DNA from: Oidiodendron maius Zn
Lineage: Eukaryota > Ascomycota > Leotiomycetes > Myxotrichaceae
Length of the DNA stretch: 64,000 bases
Direction of reading: 5' to 3'
Assembly: GCA_000827325.1 (NCBI GenBank)
Contig: KN832885.1
Location: 372,001 to 436,000 of the forward strand
Part shown: positions 35,635 through 47,536 of the stretch, one piece after another
Numbering within the stretch: position 1 is the first letter of the stretch
Layout: every line of letters starts with the position of its first letter
The notes under the pieces: generated by a model
Database searches by the model: none
What the model saw: the letters and a program-made list of their open reading frames with translations, nothing else
What the model was told of the DNA's origin: nothing
Translations under genes and position numbers: made by a program

Positions 35635-38600
35635 CTACGATTGATTGCTTTTCTTAAACAAGCGCTTTGTTCCCCCCACTCGATCCAGCTCACCAAAACT
35701 TCCTCTCTCTCGCCGGGCCTCTTTCTCTTCTCGCTCTCGCTGCTTCAGGTCCTTTAATTCCTTGTCCATGGACGCGATACGCACTTTCTCTTTCATACTC
35801 TCTACCCACTCCGCATCCCGCTCACTGATCTTGACATTCTTGCTCTTAGGGCCAGCGAGGCCAAGACCAACGTCAGAGGATATCGTACCCGATGGGGGAG
35901 TATTGAGCCGATTGGCAGTTTGTGATGTGAAAGTAACGGGGGTAGATGGCGAGCGTAGATTGATGGTAGATGCAGCTGCGGCCGTGGAGTCGGCATCGCT
36001 TTTGCGTGTCTTGCGAATGTACAGTCTCGACACCGGATGGTCTGTATCCAGAGCAGATGGCGACCTAGGTGTGGGACTTGCACGACCGCTTCCGCGAATG
36101 ATGGATGACGACGAGATCATGCTTGCCCCTGAGACGTTCCGAGAACCCAGGTCCTGGATTTCGACTTTATCCTCTTTGCCTCCACTTCTACGCCCGTGGT
36201 GACTAGCATACTCCTTTAGATATTCTCCAAGGTCGGCCCAGCCGCCTCCAACTCGAACCATAACACGCTCGCCATTCTCCCCAACCAGTCTGACAAAGAG
36301 TTTGATAGGTGCTTCACCAGACCGCGAGAGATGGTATAGCTTAATCTCGGGGTTATTGGAATGCGGTCGTGGCTTACTTGTGCCTTTCTTATATGCCGGT
36401 GCCAGGGTAAAGCTTGGAGTTGGGGCGCGAGAACGCATGCTAAGGGACGAGTGGGAGCGGACGGAGGACGAGCCGAGAGACGATCTATGCTTTGGAACGC
36501 GAAGAGCCTCATTCTGCGAAGCTCGAGTGGATCTAGTCGACTCCTCTGGAGGTTCCGATGCTAGACGAATATGGGCTGGTATGGATTCAAGAAGATTTGA
36601 GATCTGGGTTTGCAATTGATCATCCGAAGAGCTCGATGCATGCTTTCTTGGGCTTGAAGATCGGTGAACTGAGGTACTTGAGCCTGAATCCAGAGATAGC
36701 TCAGTACCTGGAGTCTCAGTTTCCAGGGTTGACGAGTCTGTAAAAGAAGATCTCGAAACCGGGCTCAGAGGCACATAGGGTTGCTGGTCCAACTTGGGCG
36801 TCAATTGAGGGGGTGTTCCTGGCGGCGTATAGTCATACGCGGTTTGGTAATTAGCAAGTCTGCTAGTGGAAGGCGATTCACCATATACGTCGGAAGGCTC
36901 ATGAATAGCCAGTGGCGACGACACGACCGGAGAAGACGCAGTGTGCCGTCGTTGTCGGGTGTTGATGGGTGATGCATTTGACGGACCACTATCTCGGCGA
37001 GGAAGATCAATACGTTTCGCAGGGAATTTTATGTATGTCACAGATGTTCTTCGAGCCACGGAAGGTGGCTCAATATCTTCTCGATAGTAGCCAAGTTCTT
37101 CGAGGTCGTTCACCGGACTATCCTGAGCTCTAACACTAGAGATAGGAGAAGCTCCTTCGTCCAGATAACCTACGCCAACTGCAGGGGTAGGCGACTCCGG
37201 TAATGCAGGGAAATATCCTGTAGTTGCCTCAGTTTGCTGTGGATCGGAGGGAGTCTTGGGCTCCATGTCATCAGTAGGATGTTTGACGCTAACAGGTGAT
37301 ATAACTGAGTGGAAGTATTCAGCAGGCTGTGCTTCGAGGATTTCGGGTGATGGATCTGTCAATTTATAACCGGATTGCAGTGAAACATTCCGACTCGCGT
37401 GATGCGAGACACTATCCCCGGGAATCTCACTCTGATTGTCTTGGCGTTGTTCGGTCTTATCAGTGTCAGTAAGAGGGTCTTGTTTTTCAGGAGTATCAAC
37501 AACGACCCACTCGTCCTCGCGTTTATCGACGGCAACCTCAGAGACATGGTGGGTTACATCTTGGATCAGAGCAGATTCAACAGAGTCTGACGAGATTGCG
37601 GATTCGGGATGCTGGAAGTCGTCGCTCTGGTCCGAGGTTGGTTCAAAATCAGCCTCATCACCGACCTCGTGGGTTGCACTTAATGTAACAACGGCAACCA
37701 ATGAGGCCATCTGAGCGGCAGAACGATTTGTCAATTCACTGCTGGAAGTCATATCAGAGCCAACGAATTCGTTCCCAAGAAGTGTCGCTACTCCACCACC
37801 AGCTTCAAGTGCCACTGCAGGAAGGTTAGTGGCCGAGACGGCTTCTCTTAAGGTTTCGCCATCGCTGTTTTCATTGGGCTGCGAGGCTTCAGTGACCTCA
37901 AAAGGTGATTGTTCCGCCATTTCTGCTGCCTTTTGCACCTCATCCTTGGATAGAAGCTCGGCGTCTTCGCGCAATTTTTCCTCCGCCTCGAGTTGAGCAG
38001 TAACCACAGCCCTTTCTCGGTCCAGTTGTATGGCAATCTCTTTTTCCCTCAGCTCCTTTTCAGCTTGTGCAAATTCAGCAGCTCTAGCTGCTTCGGCAGC
38101 CTTTTCTTGCGCCAGCTTCAAGGCCCTTTCTTTCTGGATTCGTGCTTCTTCAGCTACTCTTGCGAGCTCGGCAGCTTTAGCAGCCTCTGCTTCCCGAAGG
38201 CGCAAGGCTTCCTCCTTTCTTCTCCTTTCCTCCTCGGCCAGTCGAGCAGCCTCAGTAGCTCTCTCTTGCTCCAGCCTCAGTGCGGCGTCTTTCTCCTTCT
38301 GGATCCGAGCCGCTTCCGCTCTTGCCACCTCTTCGAGCTTCAATCTCTCTTCCTCCATCCGCCGAGCTCGTTGGGCTTCTTGCCTAGCCAGCTCTTCGAG
38401 CATGACACGCTCTTCCGCTATTCGCTTATTCTCTGCGGCTAGGCGAGCTTCTTCTTCTGCTTTTCGCCTGGCTTCCTCAGCTTTCCGCGCCTTAGCCAAC
38501 TTATTCCATTCTCCCTCCCTGACCATCTTCTCCCCACTCACAACCCATTCTCCATAATCTTTCTCCAGCACCTCCATTCTATCCAGCCATTGTTCGGGTA

Positions 38601-39612
38601 GCGTATCGGCCCTGCCCTCCAAAGTATCAAGTATGTAATCCAGGTCTCGGCCCAGATTCGTCACCTTGTCCTGCAGATCATCCCGCATGGCTTCAAATGT
38701 CTTCCTATCCATGAATTCTTCGCCAATGTCATTGCTCCGAGCTTTTCTTGGAGTTTTCGTGGGATTCTCGATGGCCTGCCATCCGGATTGGAGGGCTATT
38801 TCGACTTCATCTAGGAGGTCCAATAACGGTGGGACCTTCCTCAGCACGGTCAGCCGTATGCTCCAAACATCCATCAATCGCATTAATTTAGATAGGTTCG
38901 GCAGCGCCTGCAAGACTGTTGCCGTAACGACAGCAGTGAAGTCGTCCATTTTTGTGTAGTTAGAAAGAATGGCCGGCGTCATTGACGAGTTAGAGCTGTA
39001 AGAGGCAGCAGAAGAGGGCCGGGAGACCTGCGAGAAATGTGAGTTCAGCACCGTAGATTTGATATCCTCGACATGAAGATCATCCATGTCCTCCAAGATC
39101 TCTTCGATCCGCGTCTCATATGCCTCTACATCGCCTGCTGGGAGGCTGCCCATGTATTCCAGTTCTGTGCCCGATTCCGTGCTGTCCATAGAATTTCGAG
39201 AGTCGGAGAGCGTTTTGCGTCTCTTCGAGAGAGGTAACTCGAACCCCTCGCTCCCTGCCTCTGTGGGCCACGGCCACGCAGAGAGCTCCGTCAGCCATTC
39301 CTGTATCTTCTTGCTCGCGAGTGTTGCCCGGATGCCGAATGCGCGCTCACTGGGGGTTGCAGCTTCGACGCTGGCCTTCAATTTTCCGGATGGGCTGGTA
39401 AAGGCCTCGAGCGTCGTGGCAGGGGAGAGATCGGTGAGGATGTCATCTGTCAAGCGTTGGCGGATGGGAGATCGCGTTGGAGAGCGAGAGGAAGCTCGGG
39501 TCTGCTTTCGGGGGGTGAGTTGAGGAACCGATGAGGTATCCATGGTGTTGTGGGTGATGAGGGCGTAGAATGGTGTTCGGAGAGCGAATGGAGGTGCAGG
39601 GGCATTGCTCAT
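35635..39612 (-). CDS. kar9: KAR9-like spindle-positioning protein with GAS2/GAR domain
   Basis: A single-exon frame of 1325 residues. The N-terminal third resembles KAR9 (LPNLSKLMRLMDVWSIRLTV, then KVPPLLDLLDEVEIALQSGW). A long, highly charged coiled coil of Ala/Glu/Arg heptads spans roughly residues 370-570. A Ser/Pro-rich disordered stretch follows. Near the C-terminus a GAS2-related (GAR) microtubule-binding module is visible: IKLFVRLVGENGERVMVRVG, then GWADLGEYLKEYA. A basic coiled coil ends the protein. KAR9 links plus-end microtubule tips to actin-myosin transport and positions the spindle. ATG 39612 gives the longest frame; the internal ATG at 39543 (MDTSSVPQLTPRK) may be the true start. 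Plus-strand frames inside are shadows. Confidence 0.85.
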   Translation of the reverse strand: MSNAPAPPFALRTPFYALITHNTMDTSSVPQLTPRKQTRASSRSPTRSPIRQRLTDDILTDLSPATTLEAFTSPSGKLKASVEAATPSERAFGIRATLASKKIQEWLTELSAWPWPTEAGSEGFELPLSKRRKTLSDSRNSMDSTESGTELEYMGSLPAGDVEAYETRIEEILEDMDDLHVEDIKSTVLNSHFSQVSRPSSAASYSSNSSMTPAILSNYTKMDDFTAVVTATVLQALPNLSKLMRLMDVWSIRLTVLRKVPPLLDLLDEVEIALQSGWQAIENPTKTPRKARSNDIGEEFMDRKTFEAMRDDLQDKVTNLGRDLDYILDTLEGRADTLPEQWLDRMEVLEKDYGEWVVSGEKMVREGEWNKLAKARKAEEARRKAEEEARLAAENKRIAEERVMLEELARQEAQRARRMEEERLKLEEVARAEAARIQKEKDAALRLEQERATEAARLAEEERRRKEEALRLREAEAAKAAELARVAEEARIQKERALKLAQEKAAEAARAAEFAQAEKELREKEIAIQLDRERAVVTAQLEAEEKLREDAELLSKDEVQKAAEMAEQSPFEVTEASQPNENSDGETLREAVSATNLPAVALEAGGGVATLLGNEFVGSDMTSSSELTNRSAAQMASLVAVVTLSATHEVGDEADFEPTSDQSDDFQHPESAISSDSVESALIQDVTHHVSEVAVDKREDEWVVVDTPEKQDPLTDTDKTEQRQDNQSEIPGDSVSHHASRNVSLQSGYKLTDPSPEILEAQPAEYFHSVISPVSVKHPTDDMEPKTPSDPQQTEATTGYFPALPESPTPAVGVGYLDEGASPISSVRAQDSPVNDLEELGYYREDIEPPSVARRTSVTYIKFPAKRIDLPRRDSGPSNASPINTRQRRHTASSPVVSSPLAIHEPSDVYGESPSTSRLANYQTAYDYTPPGTPPQLTPKLDQQPYVPLSPVSRSSFTDSSTLETETPGTELSLDSGSSTSVHRSSSPRKHASSSSDDQLQTQISNLLESIPAHIRLASEPPEESTRSTRASQNEALRVPKHRSSLGSSSVRSHSSLSMRSRAPTPSFTLAPAYKKGTSKPRPHSNNPEIKLYHLSRSGEAPIKLFVRLVGENGERVMVRVGGGWADLGEYLKEYASHHGRRSGGKEDKVEIQDLGSRNVSGASMISSSSIIRGSGRASPTPRSPSALDTDHPVSRLYIRKTRKSDADSTAAAASTINLRSPSTPVTFTSQTANRLNTPPSGTISSDVGLGLAGPKSKNVKISERDAEWVESMKEKVRIASMDKELKDLKQREREEKEARRERGSFGELDRVGGTKRLFKKSNQS

Positions 39613-41174
39613 CGCGGGGTGCTTGCTCGGACCGCGGGAATCGAGGAATCAGGCGTGGTATATGCTGAATGTTCTCAATGACTCTCTCACGGCCGCCTGA
39701 ATGGTTTGGAACCGGGAAGCTGCAGCATGGCTGGATTGTCTCGGAGGAATGGAACAGAGACAGAGACGGGCTATCGCGGCCGAGAACGAGCGTCGTTTGA
39801 GATGCGTGTTGAGAGGGGAGGAGAAGCAGAAGGCATATGCATCAAAGAGATTGAGATGTGGGAGGGGATGTCGAAGGAGATGTGGGCGTGGGTTAAAGAA
39901 AGACTGAGGGGAAGTGAGTTGTCGTCGTGGTTCCGATGGGTTGTCGTGCTGCAGCAGCCGCAGAAGCGCGCATACAGATGGATGGCAAATGGCTTTCTGC
40001 GGCCGCCCTCCGACACACCGAGGAGTTGTCGATCAATGCCCGCAACGATCTGCAGCTGCGTCACAATGCAATTCAATGTTTCTGTCAACGAGAATCCCCT
40101 CAAATAATTTTTTTCTGATACTTTGTGTTTCGACTCCTTGCGTAATCTGGTTTCATATGTGCAGCTGGCAGGTTTTCTTATCGATTGACAATTGACTTAG
40201 ACGCGCCTCACGCGCTGTTGACAAGCATGCTCTATTCGGAGTTGAAGACCGACCCCGCGAGAAGTCGGATGATCTCGTCCCAACTGTTGAATGAATAGCT
40301 GAGATAAAAGAAAATTGGTTTGGATAAGAGAAATGTAGCTCATGTGCAGGATAAATACAAACGCACGTGAGGTGTTACATGGCACTGCTTGAAATTATTG
40401 AGACTTAACGCTACACGAAAGTACTTTGTCTAATGTTACCTATACATCCACACTTAAATCTGCGACAAACACCTTTGCCTTACAAGCAACTATCTAGCTG
40501 TTTCCACTACGATGTTCAAAGGCGATTAAATTGCTGCACTTCCGATGAATTTACCAACAAAAATATACCTTTACATGAGTGTTGGCGAGGTGAGGGTGCT
40601 TGGAATAAAGCATCTCCAATCTCCCCTTCCCGCCACCACTCCAAAAATTCTCAAACGCAAAGCAGATGGTCAATTTCAAGAGTGGACACTTGTAGGTATA
40701 TAAATACATGCATCTCTAGCTGAAATTAAATGCCGTCTCTGTATTAGAGGGTAACTTGGATCATCATGAAGTTTTCTTACTCTTTTAGCGAATGCGAGAA
40801 GGGTCTTTCGATTACGGTACAGGTTAACTCACGTCAGACGGAGATGTGATAGAAAGAAGGTGGCGAGGGCGATTGGGGGTGGCGGTGTACACGGCGAGGG
40901 AGTTTGATTCTACGCCGCACTCGCCTATTTCGCATTCGTTTTTCCCATCATCAATATCCATGGCTATTAGCATACGCAAGGAAGTATGATGAATGTGGCG
41001 CCTTGGTCAGTACGTAAATAATAGTTTCTTAAGTTATTATTATTAACTATTGTTATTATTATTATTATTATGTAAAATCTCTTGAGTCCAGATTCCACAT
41101 TCGCAAGATACCTTACGATCCTGCACACACTCTACAAAGCAAGTCTAGAAACCCAACACTCACCACCTACCAAG
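39613..41174. promoter_or_regulatory. Divergent intergenic region with a TTA microsatellite
   Basis: About 1.56 kb. Open frames near 39700-40110 overlap on both strands and lack family resemblance. It probably contains both promoters. A trinucleotide repeat lies at 41034-41071. Confidence 0.4.
41034..41071. repeat. Interrupted (TTA)n microsatellite
   Basis: TTATTAT, a short interruption, then an uninterrupted TTATTATTATTATTATTA run. It lies about 100 bases upstream of the membrane-protein start. Confidence 0.85.
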
Positions 41175-41735
41175 ATGTCCGCGGCACGCCAAATCGCAGT
41201 CATCTTCATATCCATTATTTCTCTCACCCTTGTCCTCCATTCCATCCTGCCCCTCAAACTCCTGCGCATTGTCCCAATCATATCCTCCACCATCAGCCTT
41301 CAATTCGCCTATGACGAATACGCCTTCCTGTCCTGCTGGATGGACCCAACGTATACCGCGCAAGCCAACACGCTTCTGCCACCATGGTTCAAGAACTGGG
41401 GTCCCTGGGGCACGAACATCGTCGTCGGAAGCTTTACAATCAGTCTCGCGAGCGGGATGGCGAATTTCTTGACGGGAAGGGAAATCGGGGAAGTGACAGT
41501 GGGTAGGTATTGGTATATGGCCGGGGTAGCCTTTGCAGCAGCGCATCTGTTGATTTGGGGACAGAAGGCGCTTGGATTGCTTGCTATGATCAGGGCAGGG
41601 GAGCCTGGTGGGGAGACGACGGTGTCGATGGGGAGGTGGTTGGAGATGCATAGGTTGAGGTCGTTTGCGGTCGATTTGCCGGCGATGGTATGCTTTATCT
41701 TTGCGGCGCTTTCGGTCATGGATGTAATAGTGTAG
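41175..41735 (+). CDS. Small integral membrane protein (four predicted helices)
   Basis: One exon, 186 residues from the ATG at 41175 (the frame is open upstream to 41082, but the AAG-ATG-TC context and hydrophobic start favour the later codon). Four hydrophobic segments are visible: near residues 7-40 (with a Pro break), 75-95, 108-130 and 163-183. FAYDEYAFLSCWMDP and WFKNWGPWGTNIVVGS separate the first two. The size and layout resemble DUF1772/anthrone-oxygenase-like membrane proteins of fungi, but no decisive motif was found, so the family is not assigned. No secondary-metabolite genes are adjacent. Confidence 0.6.
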   Translation: MSAARQIAVIFISIISLTLVLHSILPLKLLRIVPIISSTISLQFAYDEYAFLSCWMDPTYTAQANTLLPPWFKNWGPWGTNIVVGSFTISLASGMANFLTGREIGEVTVGRYWYMAGVAFAAAHLLIWGQKALGLLAMIRAGEPGGETTVSMGRWLEMHRLRSFAVDLPAMVCFIFAALSVMDVIV

Positions 41736-42240
41736 AAGTGGCGAAAGAAAGCCGGGCCATACATATTATCTGCAGTCGCCATCGATTTCTGGAATAGCAG
41801 GATCGGCTGGCATTTATGACCTTCCTATTTGCAGAATCGAAATAAGCCAGCATGGTTTGCAAGGCAAAGAAATTATTACACTGGGAAGAACAGCCATATA
41901 TTATGGCCCAATGACCGTCAAGTAGTTGGAGGCTTGTTCGCGTTCTAAGTATGCTGAGCTTTGAGATATATATTCCACGCAAGAGAAAGGCTTTGTATTT
42001 TCGATATAAAATTCTAATTTTCTGCCAGGATATCACTTGTCGCTCGTCTGAACTTAGGCATGCTATCTTATCGAATATATCCCATTAATATCTACATACC
42101 ATTGTTCAATCTCTCTTCGCTACCGAATATTCTCGTTGTCAAATGATTCTCTTCGTTGAATGTCTCTAGTTGTCGACCAAGTATGGGGGAGGAAGGATGA
42201 GTACTATAAATGTCGATAGAAAAGTAAGGGATATAGCACC
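41736..42240. other. Intergenic
   Basis: About 500 AT-rich bases with no supported feature. Confidence 0.35.
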
Positions 42241-42241
42241 T

Positions 42242-42545
42242 TGAACACGGCCGTGACAGCGTCGTTAATTGCCTTTTGATCGTCATCGCTAAGGTCGCCA
42301 ACCTTGGCAAGTGGATTCTTTTGTAAGACCTGATTATACTTTCACAGCGGCCTTGATAATGGCTCTGGCCTGTTCATAGAGAGTCTTAGGGGGCTTCTCC
42401 CATGACTCTATTTCTCTCCGACTGACTTGGTTCTCATGAGCCCCTATTTTCCTTCCTTTCCGGCTTGATTTGTGTGGACTATTATCTCGTGAGGCGAGGA
42501 GTCGAAGAAGTGGGATGTTGAGTCGAGTCGATTTTATTTAGTCGG
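42242..42545 (-). pseudogene. Coding-like fragment, unknown family
   Basis: Two coding-like stretches lie next to each other in different minus-strand frames. One contains SWEKPPKTLYEQARAIIKAA (about 42353-42415). The other contains KNPLAKVGDLSDDDQKAIND (about 42255-42320) and ends at a possible GTGCTA donor. Neither has a start codon, and the gap between them is too short for an intron. Helical, charged composition suggests real protein ancestry, so this may be a gene remnant. It could also be chance. No family recognised. Confidence 0.22.
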
Positions 42546-45500
42546 CTAGGCAGCTGGAGGTTCACGGCTTCATCGCCGATCATAATTCGAAGTTCTGGTT
42601 TCGTGCCTCAGCTTATTGCCCAAGTCTGTGTGTAATAGATAATGCTGGATCTTGTCTTCTCAACAAGATTTGAAGCTTGGCTCAATCTTATCCATACAAT
42701 GCATTTTGGTATCGGAGTTGGACATATAAGAACGGTATTGAGAGTTGATATGAAAGTATACTTTACTTCATTGCATTCACTCACCTTCTCATCCATCTCT
42801 CCAAAATCTCCAAAACACCACAACCCAAGGCCGGGGATAACCTACTTCTAAATACTCACGTTTACCCCACCACTGGAAATTTTAGCAAGGGAAAATGTAA
42901 CAGTATAGGCTTCTCTCGCTACCAGGGACATAAAATAAAGTTACAAACGTTGTAACGCTCTAAGGTTTTAGCAAGAGCAGAGAATGGCGAGGTAGCAAAG
43001 AAGCGTAGCAAGACTTACTTATATCTAGGTACGTATTGACACCCATAATATATTACCAATGCTCAGAGTATCCGACTCAAGGGCCATAATATGCCCCGTA
43101 GTCCACGAACACCCTCTCACGTGAGATTTTGAGAGAGTGTATCACGTGAAACTACACGTGATATGCACCTCCGAAGTTTTGGGGGTGGGATAGTATTGTT
43201 GGGAAAAGGGGAAGGAGGCATGTAAGAAAAAGGGGGGAGGGGGACACGTAAGAGATGTCCGTCGTAAGTCTGGAGAGGAAGGACCGCGGCCGGATAGATC
43301 GGTGGGGGTATGTATGCTTGTCCCGTTTTCCTGCGCATGTTAGCGCATACGGTCAGGGGTGACGGCGGTTAGAGCTCGTCTGGGGGTAGGGGAGTATGGG
43401 GCTTTGAGGTCTTGTGCATGAAGTATACGGTACATAATGTAGTTAGGAGGCGTGGGATTGTTCGTGAGAAAGGGATAGGTGCAGTTCTGCGAGCGGAAGG
43501 GGATAGATAGTAGGCCAGTGGTATTAAACGCCGACTGAAGCGTGTAGCGCCTGCAGCGATTGCCGTGTGCTACCTAGCTGCTTTATCGCAGATGTAGGTT
43601 CTTCAGCTTGGCAGATGATGATAGGCGCGATCGACCTAGGAAGGTGAATGGAAAGGTGTTTCAAGAAGCTGGGTGTTAGGGACATGTGCGTCGTTGGGTT
43701 GGATGCTGGCCCTTGCGGGGGTTGGAGGGCGTAAGGATATGGTCGTATTCCGCTCAGTCGGTGACATTAGCCTGGGCAAGGGGTTAAAGGGGATGCTTGG
43801 GGCCATGAAATTGCCGATATTCTTTGTCATATTATCTGTAAGCTTCATACATCATAGGGTTGTATCGCAGAGAAAGGGGCTTATGATACGGCCTGAGAGA
43901 TGGGCGGATGTTAGGGATGGAATTCTCCTGATGTGCATTCGGTGAATTATCGTATGTCTGCCAGTTAAAGGTGGACATTTGGATCATACCGTGCAGGTCA
44001 TGGGTCTATTGCGGCACCATTAGAGCGGTTTGGGATGAACTGGCTCCTCCCCAAAGATCAATGGAGGTGTGGCTCAAGTGTGGGGTTGGCATCGGGGTGT
44101 AATTGTCCCATCTAGACGCAGTCTGACTCTGGCACGGCGTACTTTTGCCACTCGGGCGCCTGAGCAAGCGCGGAGAGGTTTCTGAAACGGGCATCTGGAA
44201 GAGTTCCAAGCGTTATGTACTAGTGTAGCATGAGGTATGATGCATTAGCGTAGAACAGATTTCCATCCGGCAATGAAATGCACCCCTGGCCGTAAGGCGG
44301 TTGAGTTATGTCCAGAGTAAGGACTTACGGAGTTGTATCAGATCGCACACGACCCGATGACCTTGATCTGCAGCACATCTGGCTTGGACATGGATACTTT
44401 CTAGGCAGGAATAAAAAAGCATGTGAACATGCGAGATTGATCATTTGCCACTGTCGTATAGCCTCCAGTAGCGCGCTTAAGTTCAGCTGCGTCAAGGGGC
44501 GGCAGATGGCGGCTGGCACAAGACACAAACTTCTCGAAGCGCCCGGCATGAGTTCCACTTTGGTAAGTAAGAATATATGTGGCATGTGAAGAAGCAATAT
44601 CGTTCATGACGTTGACTGCATTGGTACTGCATGAAACCCTTGCCAGCCAGAAAGCTATGTTTCAGTAGGACATGGCCGTCGAGGAGATCCTCGCTTCCCC
44701 TGAATATCTTTGTGGAGACCATGGATGGATTCCTTCAACCTTTGTCAGTAACATGGATGCCCCTCTAAGCAAAGGCGACTCCGTGTAGGCAGGCATGTGA
44801 AAAAGGTTTAGATGCGGACTTGGGTCTAGAGAGCGTTCGAGGTTGTCGTATAACCGCCAGTCAAGGTCGAGGAAGGCTGAAAGGGGCATGAGGTCACGGC
44901 CCCTTATCGGAAATTTTTTTGGCGTGCCAGGATAGAATCCTTTGGCAGACTTCCAGAGAACCGGGAATTCCACGCACAGAAGGCGTAGAACACACATCGA
45001 AGAGGTGGGGAGACCGTGCACGGGGCAGACTGTTACCCGGGACCTGAAGGAGGATCTGGAAAAGCCCGTGCAGGTCGGAGCCGGCGGCAGCCCCATCCAG
45101 TTGCAAATGTCAACGCACGCAGCCAATAAGCCTCTCGACCAGGGCTTATGCACGCGATCAGGCCGGGAGGATTGGCGCGCGAGGGAGATCCTAATGAAAA
45201 AATATTCGTGGAAAAAATCCCAAAACGTAGGCGCTGCCGCGAAGGATCTCGGGCACCGCGCCGCGCTCGTAAGCGACGCTCTGCCGCCGGAAGCGCGCGG
45301 CGACGCCATCTCTTCTGGAAGCCTGCCTCATCGAGGGACACGAGAGAACGAGGGGGAATAGGAAGGAGGATGCGATGTGGCGAATGGGGCGTCGTTTGTG
45401 GCTGTTATTGTGGTTTTATGGGATGTGTAGTGTTTGGCGTTGTGTGTGACTGCTGAGCGCTGTGGCTGATGCGGGTTCCTTCCGGGTGCGGCTAGGGCCA

Positions 45501-47536
45501 ACTAAACTGTTGCTCTGCTCCTGTGTTTTGCTTGGTTTCATGCCACTGCCTCTCCCACTCTAACTGTTGATCGTCTGTTTCTAGTCGTTATGTCCTGACC
45601 TACCTCCCTCCCAGATCTGGAGGGCGCTCGACAATTCACGACTGGATTTGGTTCTATTGAACAGCGTGGAAGTGGGCGCTTGGCGGGTACGGTACTAGGT
45701 GTGCAACGTTGCAGCGGACCGCGGCTAATGGCAGCCGTGATTAATTACAATCCAATCCAGCTAGATCCGGCCCTGTCTGGCCCCCATCTCCTACCCTCCG
45801 TGGTCTCGGCGGTTGTGTGGTGGGTTGGATGAGGTGAGGATTCGGCTGCGGCCCATCTTTTCACACTGCCACGGGGCTGCCGAAGCCCCAGCGGCGGCAA
45901 ATCATGCACCATCCTACAGGCCTCTGTCAGAATACCAACCGCTTTTGCGCGAGAACCCGAACCTCCCAATCACAGAGGCATGTTGTCAGCGATTCGAGAA
46001 ACCTTCGATGATGGTGCTTCGCAGGGTGGACGAGCTTAAACCGATCGACGGGAGACTCGACGTCGTGCCTCTGAGGCTGCGGCAAGGCTGCGAACCAGAA
46101 ATTGTGGCGGTGGACCAGACGATGGGATGAAGGATGATGACGATGGAGGAGGAAAAGGAGCTGGTGATGCTGAGGTGCGCAATACGACAGAATGGGGGCA
46201 TCTCCGCCGCACCACCTCCACCAAGTATCGCACCGGGTTCGCAGCTTACCGCCCCTCAGGGACCAGACACGAACTGGAGATGAGCGAGAGCTGGCTGCCA
46301 CTGATGAGATATGAGATGAGACGACCGGCCGCGCCTTCACCGCAGCCCATACACGGCACCTGGTTAGATAGAGCCGAGCCCGGATCGTCAGACGGACGAG
46401 AGCGCTGTGCGGGCGGAGGGCCTTATTTGCCCTATCGAGTGAAAGCGAGTGACAGAGACTAATCCTCTTGCTCACCTTCGCTCACCTTCGCTCTCGGCTG
46501 ATTGTGAGCGAGAGATGGGGGCTGTAGGTTTTACTTACCCAGGCTCCTTCTAGCAGGACCCTTACCCACTGTTGCGGTCCCCTCTCTTGAGCCACTATGC
46601 CCGTCCAGGGGCCGCGCTGCACGGAGTACGGCGAGCCTGGGCGCCCCCAGATCGTCCCTGGACCGACTGCCCATGTCGCGTCTCTAGGCTCTTCGCGGCT
46701 TGTTGGTCAGCCCGGATTTCGCCTGGTTGGGCCAGATGCTAGGCCGCGGCGCATACCTTTAGGCACGGTTGGATGATGTTCTAAGAGCAGGAAGGGGTAA
46801 GGTCAAAGGGGGGAAAAAACCAGTACAGAGGAACGACTCTTTGCTGTGCGGTGCGGCCCTGATATCCATCTGGCATTTCCTAATGAGGGTCTCGGAAGTG
46901 ATACGAATAGTATTCCCGGTACAGGCCCCTCCATTGGAAGCTCGTTGCTGTCGCCACAAGGTGGGGGGGGACCGGAGAAAGTGTAGATCACGCGCTCGCC
47001 ACCAGTACGCCTGGTTTGTTGGCTTTATCTACGCAAGTTGAAGAGTGGACAGCTAATCCGGTACTGCGTGTAACTGGTACAAGCGGGCCCTTGATACTGC
47101 CGTACGGGAGGGCCTATTCCCAGAGAGGCACACACTCCCGCCTTACCTCATTTTATTTGCTGTGCTCCGGACCGTTCAAAAGAGGCGCGGAAAAGGACCA
47201 ATTGGGCAAGGAAAGCCACCGCGGGTCAAACTCGACACCTCCAGGGCACGGCGTCGCTTGGAGCTTTTCCTGGCTGCTGGCCTGAGCAGGAGGGAGGGGG
47301 AGCCAGGGATGGCCGACGTGCAGCCTGCACTCAAGCCTAGCTGCTGCCCCCCGGCACGCTCGTGCTTCGGCCTCCCCTTCATGAACTATCCCTACCTCAA
47401 GTGCCCATGTCCTCATCGGACGGCAAGACCCTACCTTTATACGCGCCTGGATCTGCCCTCCAGACCTCCTCTCGGTCGTTCATTAAATGCATTCGACCTC
47501 CTCGCATTCCGAACAGAAAAAAACTGAGATGCTTCC
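42546..47536. promoter_or_regulatory. About 5 kb gene-poor region upstream of the NDT80-family regulator
   Basis: No open frame here shows a conserved domain, signal peptide or consistent splice structure, although several GC-rich frames exceed 100 codons (for example minus 44662-45309 and minus 45927-46475). Overlap on several frames with Arg/Ser/Pro-rich composition suggests non-coding, GC-rich DNA. The part nearest 47.5 kb probably holds the regulator's promoter and a long leader, as is common for fungal developmental regulators. A short direct repeat, CTCACCTTCG, occurs twice near 46471-46490. Confidence 0.4.
43116..43160. promoter_or_regulatory. Cluster of three CACGTG E-box palindromes
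   Basis: CACGTG occurs at 43118-43123, 43143-43148 and 43155-43160. The first sits in the ten-base palindrome CTCACGTGAG and the second in TCACGTGA. Fungal bHLH factors bind this core. Whether the site serves any gene here is unknown, because the nearest good start is over 4 kb away. Confidence 0.35.

Noticed and set aside
44662-46475. Several long GC-rich frames as genes
   Set aside because: They overlap on multiple frames and both strands, are Arg/Pro/Ser-rich, and show no domain, signal peptide or intron pattern.
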